Assembly (NCBI RefSeq): GCF_027409185.1
Contig: NC_084463.1
Coordinates: 65,519,852-65,583,851 of the forward strand
Reading direction: 5' to 3'
Source: Cynocephalus volans
Taxonomy: Eukaryota > Chordata > Mammalia > Dermoptera > Cynocephalidae
DNA length: 64,000 bases
In this document: positions 1 to 10,470 of the stretch, in pieces
Position numbering within the stretch: the first letter of the stretch is position 1
Layout: each line of letters opens with the position of its first letter
The notes under the pieces: model-generated
Told to the model about the DNA's origin: nothing
Databases searched by the model: none
The model's input: the letters and a program-made list of their open reading frames with translations, nothing else
Program-made: the position numbers and the translations under genes

Positions 1-436
1 CATATAAAAATAAAGAAGGCTGGAGAATACCTATAAACTAGATATCTTAAAGACACTAAAAAGAGTTAACACAAGCAAGATTGAGGTAAATATTTTCTTT
101 TCCGTTTTCATAAAATTGAGTTTGTGTTTGCAAGAAGCTTTCCCAGGAGCTTCTATTTACTATTCTATGAAGGTCTTAACCTTGAGAACAATTTTTACTT
201 GTTTGATATATCATACAAAGTACTCGTTGTATTTTTGTTTTAGATAATTGAATTTTAATTTACTAATTGACCTTGGAATACTTAACCAAATGATTACTTT
301 GACTGATTTTGTCATAATTAACTCAACTAGTGTTAAAGACTTTTCAGATCTCTTCGGATTCAGAACAAACATCTGTTCTCCCCTTTGTATCAATTACACA
401 GCAGATTAAAATAAACAGTGGTTATAGTAGAAACTT
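1..436. other. AT-rich stretch, nothing recognised
   Basis: No open frame of convincing composition, no clear repeat and no RNA gene is visible. The first ~60 bases could be a worn L1 scrap, but I cannot support that firmly. Confidence 0.4.
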
Positions 437-800
437 GTGTGTTTTAGTCCCTTCAGGCCGCTGTAACAAAAACACCAGAGATTGGATGGCTTATGAACAA
501 CAAACATTTCTTACAGTATTCGAGGCTGGTGAGTCCAATATGAAGGCACTGGCAGATTCTATGTCAGGTGAGGCCGTTTTCCAGGTTCATAAATGCAGTC
601 TTTTTATTGTGTCTCACGGTGGGTAAGGGTGAGGGATCTCTCTGGAATCTCTTTTTTAAGGGCACTAACCCTATTCCTGAGGGTACCCATTCTGATGACC
701 TAATAACCTCCCAAAGGTCCTACCTCCAAATACCCTTACATTGGGGATTAGGTTTCGACATGTGAATTCTGGGTGAACACAAACGTTCACTGTATAGCGA
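437..800 (-). mobile_element. MaLR LTR (MST/THE1-like), antisense
   Basis: The + strand reads as the reverse complement of an ERVL-MaLR solo LTR: it opens with TGTGTTTTAGTCCCTTCAGG, passes through a 'ctaataacctcccaaagg' block and closes near GTATAGC. The order and wording match the MST/THE1 group as I remember it. It is well diverged, so old. Short open frames here are LTR sequence, not genes. Confidence 0.7.
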
Positions 801-842
801 TGTGCAAATTTATATGAAGAAAACTTTAAAATCTTACTTAAG

Positions 843-979
843 GGCCGAGCTGGTGGCGCACTCGGGAGAGTGCGGCACTGGGAGCGCGGCGGGTTCGGAT
901 CCTATATAGGAATGGCCGGTGCACTCACTGGCTGAGTGTCGGTCACGAAAAAGACAAAAAAAAAAAAAAAAAAAAAAAA
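843..979 (+). mobile_element. tRNA-derived SINE (CYN-like), young copy
   Basis: The element opens GGCCGAGCTGGTGGCGCACT, has a pol III B-box-like GGTTCGGATCC at about 892-902, the family body with CCTATATAGGAATGGCC, and a ~24-base A tail. It is flanked by a perfect target-site duplication, ATCTTACTTAAG, at 831-842 and 979-990. The sharp duplication and clean tail mark an L1-mobilised, fairly recent insertion. It is a shorter subtype than the copies at 27766 and 55044: a GC block before the B box is missing. Confidence 0.9.
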
Positions 980-1009
980 TCTTACTTAAGCCTCAAAAGC
1001 AGACTAGAC

Positions 1010-1189
1010 CAAATGGAGAGGTATATGATATGCTTAAAGAAGACTCAAAATCATAAAAAAAACCCAATTCTCCATAAATTAATTTGTAAATATATGCAAT
1101 ACCAATAAAATTACCAATAGAAAATGTTGGGGTCAGGGAGGGGAACTAGACATGTTAAAATAGACAAAAAAAAAAAAAAAAAAAAAAAA
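1010..1189 (+). mobile_element. L1 ORF2 fragment with A tract
   Basis: Wording such as CCCAATTCTCCATAAATTAA followed by 'atgcaataccaataaaatta' matches a sense-strand fragment of L1 ORF2. It runs into a 24-base A tract at 1166-1189. Frame is lost. It lies just downstream of the SINE at 843. Confidence 0.55.
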
Positions 1190-1567
1190 TGGTAAAGCAA
1201 GTTGTTTAGGATAGATTTTCATTTGGTCACTCCTGATAGAAATCCAATCACACAGTTTAATCAAATAAGAGGTAATGTAATAAGGAGCCTATAAGGTAGC
1301 TGGTCCAGCTTTAGTGTAATTGCTAAAGGAACCAGGTTGTTTCTTCTTTTTTGCTTTGTCACAGTCTGTGACTTTAGTCTTCATAGTTTCAAGCAGGGAA
1401 CTACATTCTTCTACATATGTGCATGGCATCTATTAGACACAAGAATGAAGGGAAAGAGCAAAGGGTCAAAGGTGTATGCCAGCTAAGCCAACCCTGTTTT
1501 TTATTAGGAAAATGATGGCTTTTCCTAAAGCTTACTCCAGTTTATCTCATTTAAATCTGTTGTGTTT
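1190..1567. other. Non-coding stretch, nothing recognised
   Basis: Moderately AT-rich unique-looking sequence. I see no gene, RNA gene or nameable repeat. Confidence 0.4.
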
Positions 1568-3690
1568 TACTTTTTTTTTTTTTTAACCTTTACTTGTACA
1601 TATTTCTGGGGTACAGTGTGTTGTTGCAATACATGCATATACACAACAACTCACTTAGGGTAGATAGCATAGTTTTGTACCCATTAGTTCACCACATCTC
1701 CCCCCTCACACACACAACCCTCCCTCCTGACCTCTAGTAACCATGATTCTATTCTCTACTTCTATGCGAACCACATTTTTTTTCGGTTCCACATATGAGC
1801 AAGATCAAGTGGTATTTGCTTTTCTGTGCCGCTTCACTGAATTCACGTAACATGATGGTTTCCAGTTCCACCTGTGATGCTGCACATTATAGGATATCAT
1901 TTCTTTTTATAGCAGAATATTATTCCACTACAGTTTTTTAATTCATTCATCCGTTGATGGCATTTAGGTTGAGTCCATCTCTTGGCTGTTATGAATAGTG
2001 TTGCAGTGAACATGGGAGTACGGGTGTCTTTTTGATATATTGATTTCATTTCCTTCAGATATATACCCAGTAGTGGAATAGCTGGGTGGGAAAATAGATC
2101 TATTTTTAGTTCTCTGAGGAACTTACATATTGTTTTCCACAATGGCTGTACCAGTTTGCATTCCCACCAACAATATAGGAGGGTTCCCTTTGCTCCACGT
2201 CCTCACCAGCATTTGTTATTTTCCATTTTGTTTGTAATAGTCTTTTGGAGATGAGATGACATCACATTGTGGTTCTAACTTGCATTTCCCTGATGATTAG
2301 TGATTTTGAGCATTTTTTCATGTGTTTTTGGGCCATTTGTATGTCTTCTTTTGAGAAATGTCTGTTCAGATCCTTTGCCCATTTTTTAATTGGGTTATTT
2401 GGTTTTTTGCTGTTGTTTGAGTTCCTTATATATTCTGGATAATTAGTCCCTTGTCTGATGTATAGTCTGCAAATACTTTCTCCCATTCTCTAGGTTGTTT
2501 CTTCATTTTGCTGATGGTATCTTTGCTGTACAGAAGCATTTCAGTTTTAGGTAGTCCCATTTGTGTATTTTTGTTTTCGTTGCCTGTGACTTTACAGTCT
2601 TCCTCAGAAAAGGGCTGCCCACTCCCATTTCGTGTAATGTTTCCCCTATGTTTTCTTCCAGTTTGGGGTCTTAAATTTAGGTTTTTAATCCATTTTGAGT
2701 TGATTTCTTTGTATGGTGAGAGATAGGGATCTAGTTTCAGTCTTCTGCATGTGGATATACGATCTAGTTTCAGTCTTCTGCATGCATGTGGATATACAGT
2801 TTTCCTAGCATCATTTATTGGAGAGACTGTCCTTTCTCCACTGTATATTCTTGGCGCCTTTGTCAAAAATCAGTTGGCTGTAAGTGTGTGTGTTTATTTC
2901 TGGTCTCTCTATTCTGTTCCATTGGGCTATTTCACTATTTTTATGCCAGTACCATGCTGTTTTGGTTATTATTGCTTTATAGTATATTTTGAAGTCAGCA
3001 ATTGTGATGCCTCCGACTTTGTTCTTTTTCTTCAGATTACTTTAGCTATACAGGATCTTTTGTGGTTCCATACAAATTTTAAGATTGTTTTTTCTATTTC
3101 TGTGAAGAATGTCATTTGTATTTTGATAGGAATTGTGTTGAATGTGTAGATTTCTTTGAGTAATACAGACATTTTGATGAAGTCAATTCTTCCAACCCAA
3201 AAACATGGGATATCTTTCTATTCATTTGTGTCTTCAATTTTTTTCACCAGTGTTTTATAGTTTTCATTGTACAGGTCTTTCACCTCCTTGGTTAAATTTA
3301 CTCCTAGGTATTTCACTTTTTGGTAGCTATTTTGAATGGGATTACTTTCTTGATTTCTTCTTTAGCTATTTTATTATTGGCATATAGGAAGGCTATTGAC
3401 TTGTGTGTGTTGATTTTGTATCCTGCCACGTTACTGAATTCATTTATTATTTCTAGTAATTTTTTGATGGAGTCTTTAGGGTTTTCTATGTATAGGATCA
3501 AGTCATCTGCAAATAGGGATAGATCGACTTCCTCCTTTGCAATTTACATAGCCTTTATTGCTTTTGCTTGCCTTATTGCACTGGCTAAAACTTCCGGTAC
3601 TATATTGAATAAGAGTGGGGAAAGTGGGCATCCTTGTCTTCTTCCAGGTCTGAAGGAAAAGCCTTCAATTTTTATTCTCTAAAGATGGTT
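1568..3690 (-). mobile_element. L1 retrotransposon, 5'-truncated, antisense
   Basis: A T-run at 1571-1584 is the reversed A tail. It is followed by L1 3'UTR wording ('ggggtacagtgtg', 'ggtagatagcatag') and then the ORF2 C-terminal half read on the minus strand. Minus-strand frames at 1897-2142, 2262-2486 and 3313-3501 give ORF2 peptides, e.g. [16 protein letters not shown]. The frames are broken by stops and shifts, so the element is dead. About 2.1 kb survives; ORF1 and the 5'UTR are absent. A short tandem duplication lies inside at 2728-2797. Confidence 0.9.
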
Positions 3691-4057
3691 TCAAAACTAA
3701 GTCTTTTGTTTTTGTTTTTTTCCACAAACAGGTATAAATTTTTTTCTCTTCATTCAGTTTTTCCTTTTCAGTGGAAAGTAAATTCAGTTGCAAATGTATT
3801 ATTATATAAAGCACCCTCAACAATTCCTGCAGCAGCCTAGAAACTCAATGATCGTTATTTTTCATTTACTCCCAATCCATCTTACTTAAACTAGGCTGTT
3901 TCTTCTTCACTCTAAGGCTCTTCTTTTTGCCACAAACAGTCCCTATCACACCTCCCCAGTTCACTCCCCACTCCAATCCATGAACAACGCTCTCCAAATT
4001 TTCTAGTCTTAAATGCCAATATATAAACAGATCAAATCTCTAGTTTAAAAACGTCAG
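3691..4057. other. AT-rich spacer, nothing recognised
   Basis: No gene or nameable element between the L1 and the tRNA-Ile-like SINE. Confidence 0.4.
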
Positions 4058-4162
4058 GGCTGGCTGGTTAGCTCACTAGGGAGAGTGTAGTGCTAGTAAC
4101 ACCAAAGTTAAGGGTTTGAATTTCCTTACTGGCCAGCCACCAAACAAAAACAAAAACAAAAT
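4058..4162 (+). mobile_element. tRNA-Ile-derived SINE
   Basis: The first ~75 bases read like a worn isoleucine tRNA: GGCTGGTTAGCTCACTAGGG (acceptor/D arm with A box), an anticodon-arm remnant around 'gctagtaacacc', and GGGTTTGAATTTCC in the B-box position. A (CAAAA)n tail follows. It lacks a foldable intact cloverleaf and carries a tail, so it is a SINE and not a tRNA gene. The same family occurs inverted at 58684-58803. Confidence 0.85.
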
Positions 4163-4679
4163 ACCTTTAATTGCCCCAGAGTCTGTAAAAACAAATTTCA
4201 CAATTACCATAGCATGCAAAGGTGGTTACAATCCAACCCTAACCTATCATCATCTCCCAACCTCATTTCCCTCCTGCACCCACTTTCTATTCTTTCCCTA
4301 CCCACTTATTCCAATTTCTTGCCACCTTGCAGTCAGTGAATGCCCCCCTTCCTCTCCTGGCAAACTCTTACATGATAAAAGATCCAATTCTTACTGTCTT
4401 CTCTATGAAGCTTTGTCCAACTCTTCTGAGCAGTTAGGAGACTCCCACTGTACCCCCCGCCATACTTCTTAAATAATTTTAACATTCAGCACATTGCACT
4501 AGATATATTTCTACCTCACTATTGTGAATAAATTCCAGATGAGAACTTCTCAATCTTGACATTGCCTGGCCTAATGCTTAGTTTCTTGGGATTTAAATAA
4601 AAATTTCATTTCCAAATATCCTCTTATATTATGAGATGGAAAGCTACTTTGGAGTTCCAGGAAAGTAATATTTGGTTAC
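4163..4679 (+). repeat. Pyrimidine-rich, probable L2 3' fragment
   Basis: The text around 4380-4560 (attcttactgtcttctc, 'ttaacattcagcacattgcact', 'gtgaataaattccag') resembles the 3' region of an L2 element on the + strand. It is strongly diverged. No gene is apparent. Confidence 0.35.
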
Positions 4680-4942
4680 TGAGGGACAGGGCAGAAACTT
4701 GAGAGCAGGTCAGGGAGAAGCAAGAATTCATGCCTGAGACGCAGGCAGGAAGATCTGGGAGGACCTTTGCGGGTTTGGATTTAGTACTGAAAGAACTGGA
4801 GAGTCATTGAAGGTTTCAAGGAGTACAGAAACATGATGAGATTGGTGTTTGAGAAAGATGAAATTTATGTTATTGCTTAGAGGAGGGTGAGGCTGGAGAC
4901 AAGAAGACCTTTTGCAGTCATTGTCGCCATTTACCATTTGTG
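4680..4942 (-). repeat. L2 fragment, antisense (part 1)
   Basis: Purine-rich wording (gaagatctgggaggacctttg, 'ggagagtcattgaaggtttcaag') is the typical reverse complement of L2 3' sequence. The element appears to resume at about 5510 after an L1 fragment, so the L1 inserted into it. Confidence 0.5.
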
Positions 4943-4944
4943 AG

Positions 4945-5505
4945 CGTACAATCCATTGGCCTTAATCACGTTCACAATGTTGTGCAGCCATCACCACCAT
5001 TCACCTCTAAAACACATCCATCACCTCAGACAGAATCTTTGTGGCCCTTGAGCAGTAAACTATTCCTGCCTCTCTCAGTTCCTGGTAACCTCTAATCTAC
5101 TTTCTTGCCCATTCTAGTTATTTTATATAAGGGGAATCATACAGTATTTGTCCTTTTGTATCTGTCTTATTTCACCTGTCATAATGTGTTCAAGGGTCAT
5201 CCATGGTGTAGCATGTATCAAAACTTGATTCCTACTTATGACTGAATAATATTCCATTATATGGATATACCACATTTTATTTACCCATTCATCTGTTATT
5301 GGAGACTTGGGTTGTTGCCACCTTCTGGCTCCTGTGAATGCAATGAACGCTGGCATACGAGTATCTGTTTGAGTCCCTGCTTTCAGTTCTTTGGGGTATA
5401 TAACTAGGAGTGAAATTGCTGGGTCATGTGGTAATTCTATGCTTAACTCTTTGAGGAACTACCAAAAGGCACCATTTTCCATTCCCACCAGCAACGTATG
5501 AAGGG
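4945..5505 (-). mobile_element. Old L1 (L1M-type) 3' fragment, antisense
   Basis: Reverse-complement L1 wording includes 'gactgaataatattccatta', 'cattcatctgttattggaga' and 'tgaaattgctgggtcatgtg'. A minus-strand frame at 5123-5356 gives degenerate ORF2 C-terminus. Diverged and inactive. It splits an L2 fragment. Confidence 0.8.
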
Positions 5506-6060
5506 GGAATAAAACTCTTTAGGGGAAATCTAGTTTAGAAACTTTCTGTGGGTGTGGCTGAAAATAAAGATGAAGGGAAAGATTTGGGGTGTACAAGGTA
5601 AGAGTGAAGAGGAGTTGGTGGTCAACTGTGTGCCTCTGTGAAGGAGAGTGACTGGGCTGGGATGGGGTGGGAGGCTGTCGACTGGGTTTGAAGAGAGGGA
5701 GAAATCCAGGATTTTTACCAGGTTTTCAGCTTGAGCTACTGAGGAAGATGATGGTAGAAGTTACAAAGAACTAGTGAGGGTGAGAGATGAGGAATTAATT
5801 AATTCAGTCTTAGACCTATTGAGTTTGAGGTGTTCATGGGGTTTATAAGTGAGTCCATTTGGGTGTTCAATAGTGAGGTTTGGGATGTAGATAGGGAACT
5901 AATTAATAGGGACCTAATTAGTATTACATGCCAGAAATGTGGGCAAGATCACAGAAAATTCCAAGAGCACAAAGTGAATCCTTGAGTATTTTAGGGGTAG
6001 GGGAAAAGAAAAACAAGACCACAAAGATCTTTGAGAAGGAAACCAGGAGAAAGACATGTC
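5506..6060 (-). repeat. L2-like fragment, antisense (part 2)
   Basis: Purine-rich sequence ('gaggtgttcatggggtttat', 'gggtgttcaatagtgaggtt') continues the antisense L2 interrupted by the L1 at 4945-5505. Boundaries are approximate. Confidence 0.45.
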
Positions 6061-7435
6061 AGTAATTTTCAAGAAGTGAGTGAGGAAGAAGCCACTCCAT
6101 GGTCTTCCACATCAACTACTCCCTTACCAGTATTCTCATCTCTCTTGCCCTACTGTTCTTCATCACACCCAGCTGGCAAACCTTATTCCTCAATGAATCC
6201 AGTAGTCTACTTTTTGGAATCCTTGAAGAGAAACAATACCCTGTGCAGGCAGTCCATTACAAATTCATGGCTACGTACCTTGGCTGAGCCAACAGACTTG
6301 TGCTCATTCTCATTTTTCAATGTCTGTTTAGACTGTGTTCAGTGCCTCCTACTTTATAGAGAAAGGAGAACACATCAGAAGAGCTTTCTGCCTTAGCACA
6401 CATTCTATGGTAATGGAAGCCATGCTCCTGTTCAGATCTAGGCCAACTCCTCTATCTTTGCTCTAGACATCCCATTTCCATCCCATTGGTCCAGTGTCTT
6501 CAGATTCTGCGTCACTTCTGATGTTTTCCCTTTAGTATTTAAATGTAGTTAGACCCATATCAGTTCCCTTTAAACACCTATCCCCTCCAGCTACTGCTCT
6601 CTCTCCTGTCACAACCATACTTCCAGAGAGTTATGCTCATTCATTATATCCATATCCTCCTCACTTCTCAATCCCTAGCCCACTCACTTCACTCAAGCCA
6701 TTCTAAATAAGGTCACCAATGACCCTCTGGTTGATAAATTCAACAGATATTTTTTAGTCTTATTTGACATTATTGATGATTTCGCCTTCTAAAAAACACA
6801 CTTTCCCTTGGCTTTGTTCTCTAAGTGAAGATTAACATCTTTCCCCTACCTCTCTCTTAACAGATAAGCTTCTTCTTGAAAAACTCTATTACTTAGGCTT
6901 TTAAACAAACTACAAAAACGCTTCCACGTGGTGTTTCTTATTCTTCTCTGGCTTCTTCTCTCTCTCTCTCTTGCCATTTTCCACCTTCTATTACCTTACC
7001 TGTTAGTAGTTTCCCAGCACTAAGGACAATGGTGTCTTCTAGAATGTATCTCCCATAGGGTTATTGTGAGCATTAAATGAAGTAACACAGCTACAACTCA
7101 GGTTCAGCTGATTGATTTCTTGGAGAAATTGAGCCCAGTGTTGCCAACTTCTCAATTTTTTTTTTCAAGAGAACCCAGAATTATATATGAAATATTCTGA
7201 TTTTTAAGGTTGGAACAAGTCTGCCAAAAGAAAAAGGCTTATGTTGAAATACATGCCTGAATTCACCCAGCAGGCCATCAGTTTGCAACCTCTGATAGGG
7301 TATTTGGACAGCATTGTCAATGATTTTATGTACATCTTGGGGTTTATATGAACCATTTCTGTGGACTCATCTTGACTATACCCCAAGTGCCTGGCACTGT
7401 GTCTTGTGCATAAATATATAATGAATGAATTAGTT
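6061..7435 (+). repeat. Worn L2/MIR-type sequence
   Basis: Sense-strand pyrimidine-rich text is compatible with old L2 (for example 'ataaggtcaccaatgaccct' at 6708 and 'tgcctggcactgtgtcttgt' at 7388), with a MIR-like piece near 7055-7100. The 121-residue open frame at 6031-6396 has no recognisable domain. Nothing here looks like an active gene. Confidence 0.4.
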
Positions 7436-8000
7436 GCATGAACATCTCTTTTTGCAGTTAAATTTCACTGTTATTCAATCTAATTGGCTGGCAAAACATT
7501 TTGACTTCATTCTTAGATTAGTTTCTGCTAAAGGTCTGCTACTAGTGTTTCCCAGCTGTTGAGCATTGCCATTCTTGGTACTTTGCTTTAAGGTTTGTTT
7601 CAAAATATTCTGGATGCTTGTGTCAGACATTGGTCATCACACTCCTTCAACTGCCTTATCATTACTTTTGTTCTCTGGTGTCACCCTTCTCTACAACATA
7701 ACATTCCCAGTGCATGGAAAATGGTTTCACTGTCTAAGGAATGAAAGGATTAGTCCAGTATTGTTTCTTCCTCATCAGAGTATCTTCCTTACACTGTACA
7801 ACACAATAATGGAGGTGAAGATGGTTGTTTCAAATACTGTTTCCATTCATTCAAAGATAAATCACTGAAAAAAAATCATTGAGAGCATACCCATGTGCCT
7901 GGCATAAACAAGACAAATAAAATAGAGTCTTTTATTTCAAGGGAAGTAAAGCATATGATAACAGTACAGTATAGTATGTGTTAAAAAGAGACAGAAACAC
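7436..8000. other. Unannotated stretch
   Basis: The 100-residue open frame at 7566-7868 shows no family motif and average AT-rich codon use. I treat it as chance. No nameable repeat. Confidence 0.35.
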
Positions 8001-8202
8001 ACTCTACAGGAGAGGTGTTTCTGCCTTCTATCCCTGGCCTTGTCTTCTTCAGGCCCTGGCCTGTGCACAGCTGGAACCCAGGTATGGCCAAGGCAGGACC
8101 CCTCAGCCACCCAGAAGGAAGTGCCCTGAAAGGGAGCAGGGTCCAGGCACTGAATCATCTGGGGAGGACCTTTTCTGGCCTGACTCCCACCCCCATGTTT
8201 AG

Positions 8203-8354
8203 AACACCTCCAGAAGCTGTCCCAGGAAGACATCCTGGAGTTCGTACATGACCATCTCTCTGTGGACTGGGCTGTCGAAGACAACGAGGTGTTGAGGCAA
8301 CTTCAGGCCTCCATGGCAGAACTACATCAAGCTAAGTGTGACCTGCTCCCTCAG
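8203..8354 (+). pseudogene. Orphan exon-like segment of unknown gene
   Basis: This 152-base segment is bounded by a pyrimidine-rich stretch ending in AG (8201-8202) and a strong donor, CAG|GTGGGT, at 8355. One frame, starting at 8205, is open for 50 codons. The peptide begins HLQKLSQEDILEFV and ends QAKCDLLPQ: acidic, leucine-rich and helix- or coiled-coil-like. Third-position GC is high. I do not recognise the family. No partner exons with clean junctions were found nearby, and the surrounding GC-rich block has stops in all frames, so a relic of an unprocessed duplicate is more likely than a live gene. A lineage-specific gene cannot be excluded. Confidence 0.4.
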
Positions 8355-9995
8355 GTGGGTCCAGTGCTAGGTCCCCTGGTAATTCACCATCTGGGGCAGT
8401 ACATAGTGACGAGGGCCTGGGAATCACCAGGTCTGCTGTCTGGTCTTTCTACTCTCTTCCCCTCCTCTGCTCTAAGAAGCTTCTGAAAGCTTCTGAAAGC
8501 AAGGCCAGATGGGCCTCAGGACAGGTGCTGGCCTCAGATGCCTCAGAGATGAGGCGGGAGATGTCACCATCTGCCACCAGCTCCTCCTCCATGCCCTCCA
8601 GTTCTTGCCCTCAAAGACCCCCTGACAGCTGCAGGAGCCTTCAGACCTATCCGTTCAAGTAGAAGACCCCACCTGAGAGCAGCAACAGCCCCCAGAGGGC
8701 AGTAGGGCATCCCTCCCGAACTCCCACGCAAGGATGCCAGGACAGCAGGCTCCAAGCCAGACAGTGAAAAAAAACCTGAGTCCCAAAGCTAAAAAGGATT
8801 TGGGGCGAGGGCACAGGTGGGACCCCTAGGCCGGAGGCAGCACCTAGAGTTTGGCTGAGTGTGGGAATGGTCCAGTCTTGGCATGGAGTGGACAGCCCTA
8901 GGGGCAGAGGGGGCCAAGTGCCTGGGGGCATCTCACCCACTATTCAGGAGAGGCGAAAAGTGGGTCAGGTAATAGTTAGGGTGTCACCTGCTTGAATTCT
9001 GAACCAAGACTGAGACCCAGGCCAAGTAGCTATGGGGTGAGGGCTTGATGCAGAAAACCTGAGCCAGTCTGGTCCAAACACTGTGGGGACATCCCAGGAG
9101 CAGCCTAAGTTGCCCTGCAGTTTCCAAGCCTCAGGATGACCACACCCTTTGCTTTTGGATCAGCAGCCTGCAGGAGTGTCCTCAGTGTCAGATCAGGGAG
9201 GCCACACAGCAACCAGGAGCACTCCAGGGACCCGATGCCATGGGCTCTGTATGGAAGCTCAGCACATCTTTCCTTGCAGCAACACCTGAGGAGTTTCTGA
9301 GGAAATCCCTGGGTCTGGAGCTGGTGTCCCCATTACCCAGGCCTTGGCTGGCCTCCCTTAGCATGGAGACCCTCCCCAAGAATAATGGGCTGGCCCTCTC
9401 TGGACCACCAGCACAAGTCCAGCAGATTCAGGAGGCCAAGGTCCAGCAGCAGGAGGATCTGTGCAGAGCCCAGGGCTGTGGGTCTCTCACTGCAGGCCTG
9501 GGGAAATCAGAGTCTGGCCAGCCTGACCCTGGTCCAGACAGGCCACCAATAGTAAGGACCCTCCTTCAATGGAGCTCACTTCCTAACCTCCACACGGACT
9601 TGGACTTTGGGGGTCTGTGGTTCCCCCTGGACAGCTTTCAGCAGGAGTGAGTGCTGGGTCCCTGTCCCATCCATATCAGCCATGGCCACCCACAGGACCA
9701 CAGAACAGGCCCAGTCCTGCAACCCCATGGAAGCCCCGTTATCAGGTCCTGCCTGGACCACTGAAGGCTCACAGGCAAGGCCCAAGTCACTTGGCAAGCT
9801 GCCCTGCAGACGCAGATGGCTTCTCAACCAAACATTGTTGGGAAAATAGAATAGTTTGGTCAGGGCCCTCACCTTGGGTCCAGTTGGGTGTGGTTTTAGC
9901 ACATCCTTTGTAAGCAAATTGTGTGTGTGTGTGGAGTTAGTGCGCATGTGCGCCAATGTATCTTTTTAGTTTTGTTACTATTCTCGTGTTCTTAA
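8355..9995 (+). other. GC-rich gene-like debris, unidentified
   Basis: GC-rich sequence follows the exon-like segment. The reading around 8490-8660 keeps a Ser/Pro-rich frame (SSSSMPSSSCPQRPP) until a TAG near 8659. A 136-codon frame at 9240-9650 contains TPEEFLRKSLGLELVS and a Gln-rich run. Codon-like composition with interrupting stops suggests remains of one gene, but I recognise no family and could not join exons. It may be an old unprocessed pseudogene. Confidence 0.3.
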
Positions 9996-10026
9996 GAGAG
10001 AAAGAGAGAGAGAGAGGGAGAGAGGA
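9996..10026 (+). repeat. (GA)n simple repeat
   Basis: A short GA-rich microsatellite (agagaaagagagagagagag and following). Confidence 0.85.
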
Positions 10027-10119
10027 GTTTTAGTGAAGCAGGTGGGCAGGTGTCTTGGACGTCCACCCTGCGCAGCCATGCTTTCCAACCTATGGCTCCC
10101 AGGACCTTTTGGCCAGTTA

Positions 10120-10470
10120 CCTACCTCATAGACCTGTGTGAAGGGGTCTGGTGACCCAGCCTGGTGTGTGTGGGGTCTGGTGACCCAGCCTGGCATATGA
10201 AGGGTTTGTGACCCAGTCTGCGAATGGGCTTGAGGGGTCTGGGAGCTCCAGATCCAGACCTAGCTCAACAATCAGCCCAGTCGGTACAGGATTACCAGCG
10301 GGTAAAAGAGCCTGACAACTGGCATGGTCATGTAGCTAGACAATTGGCATCACGAACAGGATTAAGAGCTAGACAATTGGTGCTGTGAGCAGGATTCCAG
10401 AGCTTAGCCTTGGCTCCACAACTGGCGATATTGGCAGGGTTCCGACAGTAGCTGTGGCATGGCAAACATC
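10120..10470 (+). repeat. Short tandem repeats, possibly ERV leader
   Basis: GGTCTGGTGACCCAGCCTGG occurs at about 10146 and again at about 10175. A second pair, each with AGCTAGACAATTGG followed by an ATGAACAGGATT-like or GTGAGCAGGATT block, lies at about 10335-10395. The words TTGGTGCTGTGAGCAGGATT resemble a retroviral primer-binding site next to an LTR end. I saw no flanking LTR pair or gag/pol reading, so the retroviral reading is only a suggestion. Confidence 0.3.

Noticed and set aside
1897-3501. Minus-strand protein genes
   Set aside because: The peptides are broken L1 ORF2 pieces with no continuous frame.
4058-4140. tRNA-Ile gene
   Set aside because: Arms do not pair well, the B box is degraded and a CAAAA-rich tail follows: a SINE.
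6031-6396. 121-codon open frame
   Set aside because: No start context, domain or homology that I recognise; it lies in worn repeat-like sequence.
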